Of a DNA stretch of 64,000 bases, positions 57,566 to 64,000 are shown piece after piece. Source of the DNA: a virus; the IMG/VR virus record IMGVR_UViG_3300037010_002261, positions 26,152-90,151 of that record; one strand, given 5' to 3'. A program made the translations under genes and the position numbers. Within the stretch, counting starts at the first letter, position 1; every line of letters begins with the position of its first letter. The notes below the pieces were generated by a model, which was not told the DNA's origin, did not search any database, and was given only the letters and a program-made list of their open reading frames with translations.

Positions 57566-57925
57566 TCATGCGTATGTCCTATGCAGCCAAGCGACAATGT
57601 CTGACATGGTCATATAGCCGCCATGGCTGTGGACTTCCCAGTTGACATACTCGTGGCCTTTAACATTATGATGAGAGCCCTCAGCGATGTAATAACCGAT
57701 CACCTTATCAGCATGCGGCGTGTCCATCTCACTCGCTTCTTTCGTGCACGAGATAATGACGCACGGTATGTTTGTGTTGGTAGTCGTGAACTGGACTTTC
57801 GTGTCCCAGTCATCATCGACCAGCAGCTGTTGCATTTCAAGTGCCTGCTTACGCAAGTAGGAGGGCGAGTTTGGCTTAGGCACGACTTGCACCAGCACAG
57901 CTTCTAGCACGCGTTGAAGCTTCAT
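57566..57925 (-). CDS. LQQ-family protein, 119 aa
   Basis: LRKQALEMQQLLVDDDWDTK then strands VQFTTTNTNIPCVIISCTKE. Intact. ATG overlaps the upstream stop by four bases. Confidence 0.6.
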   Translation of the reverse strand: MKLQRVLEAVLVQVVPKPNSPSYLRKQALEMQQLLVDDDWDTKVQFTTTNTNIPCVIISCTKEASEMDTPHADKVIGYYIAEGSHHNVKGHEYVNWEVHSHGGYMTMSDIVAWLHRTYA

Positions 57926-58617
57926 GGCTGCACCGGCTCTAAGTCGGCGTCAAAGGTGAACGCCATCTTGATGTAGTTACGCATCGCCTTGTACGGCACC
58001 TTGACATAGCCTTTAAACAGGTACAGCGAGCGAATGTCTCGCAGGATTACCTCTTTAGAGCCTTCGTCAACGCCTACAGCAAGCAGCGCGTGATAATAGC
58101 TGCTGTGCGGGTCACGAACGCCACGGCGATCAATGAATTTTTGATGAAACTTCCCCTCATTAGAGTGGTGATTAGCACCATTGCTAAACCGCCCGTATGA
58201 ATTGTAAGGGACAATTACAGGGTGACCTTCCTTAACCGCGCTCACGATCTCTTCAACCGATGTATAGTGGTCAAAGCTAAGCTTTAGCTTATAGGGCTTA
58301 TCTTTGATTACCAGCTTGAACCCGTCATAAGCGTCGAACAGCTGTTGCGGCGTAACACCGTAAGCGTCAACCTTGTAGCGCGCCTGACGATCAAGCTTCT
58401 TGTTGTAAGCGGTAGCAAAGATCTTCAGCAAATCCGTGAGCGGAACTTGAGTTCGGGCGCTTAACACGTACGCGACTTGAGCTGTCATACAACGTTGGTC
58501 GAACGGAATTGCTCGGAGCTCGGAGCCAAAGTCACGCTTGATCAAGTCGACCAGGACAGTTAGCTGACCGTTGACGTGCACGTTGACTGGGCGCTCAAGC
58601 AGGGGGCGGATATGCAT
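57922..58617 (-). CDS. Papain-like cysteine-peptidase-fold protein, 231 aa
   Basis: FDQRCMTAQVAYVLSARTQV resembles the Q...C helix of papain-like peptidases, GHPVIVPYNSYGRF a core strand, and YYHALLAVGVDEGSKEVILR the catalytic His strand. Same fold as proposed for 47724 but little sequence in common. It lies between neck genes, so a virion maturation role is possible. Confidence 0.5.
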   Translation of the reverse strand: MHIRPLLERPVNVHVNGQLTVLVDLIKRDFGSELRAIPFDQRCMTAQVAYVLSARTQVPLTDLLKIFATAYNKKLDRQARYKVDAYGVTPQQLFDAYDGFKLVIKDKPYKLKLSFDHYTSVEEIVSAVKEGHPVIVPYNSYGRFSNGANHHSNEGKFHQKFIDRRGVRDPHSSYYHALLAVGVDEGSKEVILRDIRSLYLFKGYVKVPYKAMRNYIKMAFTFDADLEPVQP

Positions 58618-58619
58618 GC

Positions 58620-60398
58620 TTAGCCGATCACGAAAGGCATGTGGAAGTTATCGGGGCCATTCTGACCGACTTCGTAGTTCTTGACCTGGTTGACGCAGTC
58701 CTCTTGCAAGCGTTGGCCTTCAGACATCAGCATGTCAGCGTTCAAGGACAAACCGCCACCAGGGCCTGGAAGGCTCGAGAACTTGCCGCGAATGTGCGCC
58801 AGCATAAACATGAGCTCAGACTCGGCCCACTGCTGAATCCACTGCTGAGTCCACCGATCGATGAGCAGCTCCTGCTCGGTCTTTTCCATCGAGCACTCTA
58901 CCAGCACTTTCTCCATGTGGCCGAAGGTACGGTAGGTGGTCAGCTCGCGGCGCGCCTCGCGCCAGTTGAATGCGATGTCACCCGCAAACAGCTGGGTGTA
59001 GGTCTCAGACAGCGAGTGGATTAGGTGGATCGAGACCAGGTCATAGCCGACGCCTGGCGAGTAGAACTGGTTGAGGAACTGCTGCGCATATAGGTTGTCG
59101 GGGCCAAAGTTGACCAAGCCAAGCATGTTGAGGCGGTGGATCTTCAGCACGTCTACAATGCCATCTAGGCCTTTGGTCGGGTCGTTCAGGTAGTACAGCT
59201 GCTGACCTGGGACGATCGTCAAGAAGAAGTACTGCTTGTAGTAAGCCGAATCCACGCGGCGGCGCAGCTCTTGCAGTGCGTTGTTGAGCGCGATGTCAAA
59301 CTGCTCTTCGTCAAGCTCGACACAGACCTTTGGGTAACCGAGCTGACGCTTCAGGATGTCCTTGATTGTATCGCGAGGACCTGGCTCACCGTTGTCACCG
59401 ATGTTGATGCGCTGGTAAGTCGGAACGCCCTTCTTCGGCTCCTCCGACTCGACCCATGCAGTGCCAGACCAGCACTTCAAGCGCCGATCACGGGAGTTAT
59501 AGAAGAAGTCACCCTGCTTCGGGTAGCCGGTAGGCAAGCCCTTAGTTAGTGGCACTGACTTCACGGTGACAGTGTACGTGTCACCTGGGATGTATGCAGT
59601 TGGGCCTGCTTCAATCAGGAAGCTGATGTAACCGTTGCTGTACGGAACGCCTACGATAGCCGACGGCTTGATGCTCAGCGTCGAGCCTGTCACCGTGAAG
59701 ATAGTCGGTGAGACGGCCATGATCGTCCACACCTGCTCTTCGATCGCGGTGGTGCCTACAGCTGATGAGTGGATGCCACCGTCGCCCAAGCCAGAGTACT
59801 CAGCTGAGTAGATCTGCAGCTGAGCTGTTGGATCAACCTCGCCGGTGATGACCGTATGAGCGGTAGACGGCAGCCATGCGGTGCCGTTCCACGCAAACAT
59901 CATCCGCTGGGTCGGGTCGTAGTAGACCTGGCCAGGCTCAGGGTTGTCAGGCGGGCCGTAGATGTTCTCTACGTGCGGAGCCCAAGCTGAGCTAAGCTGC
60001 GTGTCTGGATATGACCTAACGCCGATGCCATAGTAGGTGTAGACATTCGTTGCGAGGTGGACCGCGACATAGACCGGGTCATTCTCGGGCAGGTTTGTGA
60101 TCGTAACCTCATTCGAGACCATGTCGTCATAGTAAGCGCCGACAACGTGGGCAGAGCCAACACGATCAGCAGGCACGTTGAAGTCAGCTGATGCGCTGTA
60201 ACGCACGCTGTCAGTCGGAAAGTTGGACGGGTTGAGCTCAGTGAGCGATGCCAGCACGATCGCGCCAGCGTAGACGTACGGCTTCTCAGGCACGTTCCAT
60301 GAGATCTTGACCGATGTCGAGCTCAAGCGCGTTAGCCGGACTTGCAGCTCGCGGCCTTCAGCGTCAACGTAGTTCGTCAGTGAGTTTACGGCTGTCAT
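58620..60398 (-). CDS. Neck protein (gp13-like) with an N-terminal fibronectin-III-like extension, 592 aa
   Basis: Residues about 325 to the end follow T4 gp13: IKDILKRQLGYPKVCVELDE, FFLTIVPGQQLYYLND, DRWTQQWIQQWAESELMFML and LPGPGGGLSLNADMLMSEGQ. The first 130 residues look like an Fn3 domain (RLTRLSSTSVKISWNVPEKP), then further beta domains. T4 gp13 has only about 309 residues, so this version is decorated, perhaps for surface adhesion. Confidence 0.7.
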   Translation of the reverse strand: MTAVNSLTNYVDAEGRELQVRLTRLSSTSVKISWNVPEKPYVYAGAIVLASLTELNPSNFPTDSVRYSASADFNVPADRVGSAHVVGAYYDDMVSNEVTITNLPENDPVYVAVHLATNVYTYYGIGVRSYPDTQLSSAWAPHVENIYGPPDNPEPGQVYYDPTQRMMFAWNGTAWLPSTAHTVITGEVDPTAQLQIYSAEYSGLGDGGIHSSAVGTTAIEEQVWTIMAVSPTIFTVTGSTLSIKPSAIVGVPYSNGYISFLIEAGPTAYIPGDTYTVTVKSVPLTKGLPTGYPKQGDFFYNSRDRRLKCWSGTAWVESEEPKKGVPTYQRINIGDNGEPGPRDTIKDILKRQLGYPKVCVELDEEQFDIALNNALQELRRRVDSAYYKQYFFLTIVPGQQLYYLNDPTKGLDGIVDVLKIHRLNMLGLVNFGPDNLYAQQFLNQFYSPGVGYDLVSIHLIHSLSETYTQLFAGDIAFNWREARRELTTYRTFGHMEKVLVECSMEKTEQELLIDRWTQQWIQQWAESELMFMLAHIRGKFSSLPGPGGGLSLNADMLMSEGQRLQEDCVNQVKNYEVGQNGPDNFHMPFVIG

Positions 60399-60423
60399 GC
60401 CCTTTCCCCCTATCTAGATAAAC

Positions 60424-60446
60424 TATTTATGACGGCTAACTAAATA
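60424..60446. promoter_or_regulatory. Divergent late-type TAAATA boxes
   Basis: TAAATA on the minus strand (60424-60429) points to the gp13-like gene; TAAATA on the plus strand (60441-60446) points to the gene at 60469. They are 11 bases apart. Confidence 0.5.
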
Positions 60447-60468
60447 GACACGACCAGGAGAAGGTTAC

Positions 60469-61836
60469 ATGAAGCTATTCGGATTGCTGCAAGACGACAC
60501 CCCACAACAACTCGACGAGCACTTGGGCAACTTAGACGCGGTTGACAAGGAGCTTGCCACTACCTTGGTCAGGCGCGCCAGGTCGCCAGGAGCCACGATC
60601 GGGCGCGGCTTCAAGAGGAGCGAGTATAAGACTCGGCCCGGCGTTCCAGCGGGCAAGGCTGAAGAATGGAAGGACGGCGTTGACCGTACGACAAATACTG
60701 TCTACAGCAAGATCGGCCGAGGCTCAGCCGTTGACCCGGCTAAGCTTAAGTTTGACGCCGCCGCTGCTGAGTTCTCTCATGATGATGTCGGCGCTCTCAT
60801 TTACATGCTCGACGGTAAGCAGGTGTTCATCATTACCCTTCAGGACGCGATCAGCACAGGCGCTCGCAAACCTGGCTACAAGGAATCGCTAGCATTCGCT
60901 TGGCGAGGCACGTCTGAGTTCTTCCGTAGCTTCAAGTCCGACGCCCCGTTCTTCCCTGGCACGAAGAAGACCTTCATGTCTGAGTTCGTGAGGATCACCA
61001 AGAGCGGCCCAAAGGCGGGAACGCTTCAAGAGGTGAAGAAGGTCGAAGAGTTGTTGCGGCTCTTCGCTCAACATCAATGGGCTATGGCCAACCCGGCGGC
61101 TAAGGTGATGGCTAAGGACGACAAGTTCCCTGAGCTCGACCTGCTGATCATCAAGTTTGACAAAGAACGCGAGCAGAAGCATGCTGACCGAGTTGAGGCG
61201 CGCAAGGATATGGTGCCGGTTCCTAAGACGCTTGGCATTGCCAGGTCGATCACCCACACGTCAGTGCTGATCTCAAGCCACAACGCTTACATCCAGAAGC
61301 TGGTGGGCCAGTTAAAGTACAAGGCTAATGCGCTACGCAACAAGCGCGCTGCAGGCTTTGATAACACGGCTGACATGCTCGAGCACGTCATCAGGGAGGG
61401 CTACGTAAAGAAGCTCAACTTCATGGGGAAAACCTACAACCTGACAGACAGCCGGATCAGCCTTGACGACCTGATGAAGAGGGAGCGCGGCACGGGCGAC
61501 ACCTACGTCGAGTACAAGTGCGAGACTGCTCTTAGCTACGGTGACCCAAAGATCAAGGCGGCGAACGATGAGTACGAGGAGCTTGTCAAGCAGGTCTCGA
61601 GTCAGCATGACCAAGAGCTCCCTTCATGGGTCAAGGACGAGGACGAGGCTGATGACGAGAAGCGCGCCGAAAGCCGCTACAAGCTTGCGTGGGCTAAGGA
61701 GAAGGTCAAGGGCCAGGCCACAGACATCTTCCTCAAGCACGGAGCCTGGCCTAGCAAGATGACGATCCGCCTCGTGCTTGAAGGTGGCCGCATCACGCCG
61801 TTCAAGATCGACATGAACTTTAGCATGTGGGGCTGA
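60469..61836 (+). CDS. Hypothetical protein, 455 aa
   Basis: Good AGGAGAAGG site. Charged and helical with no recognised motif; contains VFIITLQDAISTGARKPGYK and a Glu/Asp-rich KDEDEADDEKRAESRY before a basic helix. Divergent from the neck genes and followed by a terminator, so a single-gene unit. Confidence 0.55.
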   Translation: MKLFGLLQDDTPQQLDEHLGNLDAVDKELATTLVRRARSPGATIGRGFKRSEYKTRPGVPAGKAEEWKDGVDRTTNTVYSKIGRGSAVDPAKLKFDAAAAEFSHDDVGALIYMLDGKQVFIITLQDAISTGARKPGYKESLAFAWRGTSEFFRSFKSDAPFFPGTKKTFMSEFVRITKSGPKAGTLQEVKKVEELLRLFAQHQWAMANPAAKVMAKDDKFPELDLLIIKFDKEREQKHADRVEARKDMVPVPKTLGIARSITHTSVLISSHNAYIQKLVGQLKYKANALRNKRAAGFDNTADMLEHVIREGYVKKLNFMGKTYNLTDSRISLDDLMKRERGTGDTYVEYKCETALSYGDPKIKAANDEYEELVKQVSSQHDQELPSWVKDEDEADDEKRAESRYKLAWAKEKVKGQATDIFLKHGAWPSKMTIRLVLEGGRITPFKIDMNFSMWG

Positions 61837-61844
61837 GCATGAAA

Positions 61845-61866
61845 AAGCCGACCCTAAGGTCGGCTT
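61845..61866. terminator. Bidirectional intrinsic terminator
   Basis: AAGCCGACC-CTAA-GGTCGGCTT, nine perfect pairs, with A and T runs on either side, between convergent genes. Confidence 0.85.
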
Positions 61867-61881
61867 GTTGGTGCAGGTCGC

Positions 61882-62970
61882 TTAAGCGGCCTTGAGGCCG
61901 GCTGAGTTGTTGGCTTGCTCGAGGAACCAGGCCTTGGCGATGTTGTTGACCGCCTTGGTCACCTCCTTCACCTCGAAGCCGTTGCCGACAATAGTGTCGG
62001 TCTCTTCCTTGACGATGTCCGTGCCCACCCACTTAAGGAACGGGCCCATGTTGCGAATATCGAACACGTCCTCGCAGTGCATCGTCTCCTGCAAGAAAGC
62101 GACGGCCTTCTCGAGACGGTGCTCCGTGGTCACGGCTTGAGCAAGCTCCTTGATCGAGTTGAGCCGCTCGATGTCCACGGCGGCCACGGTGGTGACCTTC
62201 GTGTCCGAGTGCTTCTCACCCTTGACCTTGAAGACCAGGTCGGAGATGCGCAGGCCGCCGACGTCCTGACCGCCGACGCAGGTCCAGACGATGCCTTCGC
62301 CGACGCCCGAGACGTTGTGCGCCGAGCCGAATGGGCAGAGCTCCTCCACCTCGGTGGTCAGGCGAACCAGCTCGTTCTGAGCCGCAGCCGGATTGGCCAT
62401 GTCAATGGTCAGCTGCCAGGTACGGTACTTCTCGATGCACTTGACCGTGCTGCCGTTGGTCGCAGCAGCTGCTGAATCATAGATCGACTCGACCTCCCAG
62501 GGCATCAGCCAAAGCGAACGCTCGCTCTCGAGACTGATGAGCCGCACGCCGAAGATGACGAACTGCTTCGGCAGCTGGTTGAGCGCAACGCCCTTCTGGA
62601 TGTTGCCGCCGCACCACTCGCCGTAGATACCGACCAGGCACTTGAACGGTGTCTCGTAGTCACGGCTGAAGAAGGACGCCTTGGCCAGCGATGCGAACCT
62701 CAGCAGGAACTGACGCACGTCATCGTTGCCGTGGACGTAGGCGGCAAAGCCAGCGTTGTCATCGCCCGGTGTCAGGACGTTAGACCGGGACTGGCAGTAG
62801 AAGCTGGCGTCTTCGCCGACAATGACGGACACGTTCATGCCGTGCAGCTTGATCGTGCCGTGGAAGCTGAGCTTCGGCAGGCCGATGTTGCTGAAGGTGC
62901 AACGGTCCTTGACGGTCCGGATGACGCCGCGAAACTGGTCGATGTTTGGGAAGGAGTAGTGCGTGTTCAT
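61882..62970 (-). CDS. Rnl2-type RNA ligase, 362 aa
   Basis: Motif I GTIKLHGMN (KxxG with the adenylated Lys near residue 41), motif III GIYGEWCGGNIQKG, motif IV EGIVW and motif V LVFKVKGEK are all present in nucleotidyltransferase order. It seals nicked RNA, and in T4-like phages such ligases repair cleaved tRNAs. No 3'-phosphatase/kinase partner is seen here, though a HAD enzyme is at 19686. Confidence 0.85.
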   Translation of the reverse strand: MNTHYSFPNIDQFRGVIRTVKDRCTFSNIGLPKLSFHGTIKLHGMNVSVIVGEDASFYCQSRSNVLTPGDDNAGFAAYVHGNDDVRQFLLRFASLAKASFFSRDYETPFKCLVGIYGEWCGGNIQKGVALNQLPKQFVIFGVRLISLESERSLWLMPWEVESIYDSAAAATNGSTVKCIEKYRTWQLTIDMANPAAAQNELVRLTTEVEELCPFGSAHNVSGVGEGIVWTCVGGQDVGGLRISDLVFKVKGEKHSDTKVTTVAAVDIERLNSIKELAQAVTTEHRLEKAVAFLQETMHCEDVFDIRNMGPFLKWVGTDIVKEETDTIVGNGFEVKEVTKAVNNIAKAWFLEQANNSAGLKAA

Positions 62971-63920
62971 GCTTTGGGGAACCTTTGCGAGATGATGTCG
63001 AAGAGGGTGCTCAGGCCTTGGCCAGGCTTCATCGTGATGAAGCCGTCATTGCCGTACTTGGCCTTGAGCATGTTCTCCATCGAGTGGTTGGCGAACGTGG
63101 TCCACTGAATGATCAGGTCATAGTAGCCCTTGTCGGCGAGCGCCTTCAAGTTCTGGCCATTGTTGTTCTCGATGATCAGCCAGGGAAAGCGTTGCTGCAG
63201 CTGCCCGCGCTGAGCGTCCAGGCCGCCGAGGATCAGCACCGTAGGCTTGCGGCCTTTGGGCGGCTTAAACGTGTCAATGCGGGCCTCGATGCTCTTGACA
63301 GCGGCGTCCAGGCAGGCCTCGAACGTGCGCGTCAGCGTCGAAAGCTTCGTGTCCAGCTGCTCGAGGATCAACTGCACGGTAGCCAGCTGCCGGTCATCCG
63401 CTTCCTTGATGAGCTTGGCCAGCAGCTCAGCCATGACCTTGTCCATGTGTTCCTTGGGGACAACGAGCATGGTCGGGCGCTGCAACGTAGGGGGCATGAC
63501 CCCCTCGGGCGCCGGCTTGAAGACCGGCTCTTCAGCGTGCGGATCCTCATCGCCCCTGAGGCGAGGCTTGACGACCGTCAACTTGGGCTTGGCGAGCCGC
63601 TTCTTGGCAGCAACCTTGGGCTTCTTCTCCTTGCGGAACAGGCCCATGTTGTCCTGGGCAAACTGCTGCAGCATGTCGATGACCGGGTAGACATTGATCA
63701 GCGAGCGGCGGCGCTTCTCGTCGAGCAGCTGGCAGGCACGCTCCAACGCGGCCTTCTTGTTGCCGTCAACGTTCAGCTCGAGCAGGTAGGCCTTCCAGAC
63801 CTTGACCTTCTCGTCGGGTGTCCAGTCAACGCGCTTACGAGCACCAAACTGAGCTTCGACCGCCTTCAACAGGCTGTAGTTGACCTTTGCAGGTGCAGCT
63901 TTCCGGGGTGTTGCCATCAT
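62967..63920 (-). CDS. Hypothetical protein with a DUF2325-like C-terminus, 317 aa
   Basis: A Lys/Pro-rich linker separates a helical N-terminus (WTPDEKVKVWKAYLLELNVD) from a Rossmann-like end: TVLILGGLDAQRGQLQQRFP, then YYDLIIQWTTFANHSMENML, reminiscent of DUF2325. Possible sensor or DNA-binding protein. Overlaps both neighbours. Confidence 0.45.
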   Translation of the reverse strand: MMATPRKAAPAKVNYSLLKAVEAQFGARKRVDWTPDEKVKVWKAYLLELNVDGNKKAALERACQLLDEKRRRSLINVYPVIDMLQQFAQDNMGLFRKEKKPKVAAKKRLAKPKLTVVKPRLRGDEDPHAEEPVFKPAPEGVMPPTLQRPTMLVVPKEHMDKVMAELLAKLIKEADDRQLATVQLILEQLDTKLSTLTRTFEACLDAAVKSIEARIDTFKPPKGRKPTVLILGGLDAQRGQLQQRFPWLIIENNNGQNLKALADKGYYDLIIQWTTFANHSMENMLKAKYGNDGFITMKPGQGLSTLFDIISQRFPKA

Positions 63921-64000
63921 GCTTCCTTCGGTTGAAGTTTCTTTGCCGCTTTCTTCTTTGCGGCCTTGTGCTCTCGACAGGCCTTCTCCGCCTTGGAGTA
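63917..64000 (-). CDS. C-terminal end of a Lys/Ala-rich protein (partial)
   Basis: The last 27 codons of a gene running in from beyond the window: KACREHKAAKKKAAKKLQPK and EA, stop overlapping the next ATG. The basic tail suggests nucleic-acid binding; nothing more can be said. Confidence 0.5.
   Translation of the reverse strand, partial: YSKAEKACREHKAAKKKAAKKLQPKEA

Noticed and set aside
1-64000. CRISPR arrays, insertion sequences, integrase or attachment sites
   Set aside because: I saw no spaced direct repeats, transposase, integrase or att-like duplications. The mobile genes found are homing endonucleases.
1-64000. General reassignment of TGA or TAG
   Set aside because: Most genes end normally in TGA, TAA or TAG with tight overlaps to the next gene, and no suppressor anticodon was found among readable tRNAs.

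Overview
This window is a piece of a large T4-like myovirus genome, GC-rich apart from a few AT-rich intruders. The T4-type set includes UvsW helicase, UvsY, UvsX, gp32, a GroES-like co-chaperonin, terminase small and large subunits (gp16/gp17), gp4 head-completion nuclease, gp19 tail tube, gp15 tail completion, gp13 and gp14 neck proteins and an Rnl2-type RNA ligase. A betaproteobacterial host is suggested by a phage-borne PEP-CTERM protein (an exosortase substrate type) and by a circularly permuted (two-piece) tmRNA gene. Both host inferences are indirect.

Layout. Positions 1-18.3 kb are read rightward: many small accessory genes, 14 tRNA or tRNA-like genes in clusters (1.58-2.63 kb, 4.03-5.19 kb, and a single one at 11.1 kb), a YfaP-like protein, an Fpg glycosylase, the tmRNA and an NTase. 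From 18.3 kb almost everything is read leftward: a possible base-modification/repair group (18.3-22.3 kb), an Acb1-like 2H phosphodiesterase, Nudix, UvsW, UvsY, gp31-like, UvsX, gp32, terminase, exported nuclease and partner, structural genes, a MoxR/VWA module, neck proteins and RNA ligase. Rightward islands inside the leftward half are homing endonucleases (26.7, 42.0 kb), a lytic transglycosylase (27.5 kb), a PEP-CTERM/membrane pair (45.8 kb) and one unknown gene (60.5 kb).

Main discovery candidate. Ahead of the first tRNA cluster lies what looks like a complete transcription attenuator: a sigma70-type promoter, a 24-codon leader ORF with twelve consecutive Ser/Leu/Tyr codons, a pause hairpin, a 12-bp perfect antiterminator pairing and an intrinsic terminator. 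Every tRNA whose anticodon I could read carries Leu, Ser or Tyr, the three class II (long variable arm) families. The simplest reading is a phage operon that senses loss of charged class II tRNAs and replaces them. The phage also carries its own tmRNA (ribosome rescue), an RNA ligase and an anti-CBASS-like enzyme, which fits a theme of surviving attacks on translation.

Control signals. Two promoter classes recur: TTTACA-N16/18-TACAAT followed by CAT and a conserved leader GATACTTAGGAG (early/middle type), and T4-late-like TAAATA boxes that often lie only 4-8 nt before the start codon. Genes are packed with ATGA overlaps or TAAcATG junctions. At least nine small genes are broken by single frameshifts and two by in-frame stops, several of them in a proliferated family of proteins sharing an LQQ helix motif. 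Large core genes look intact.
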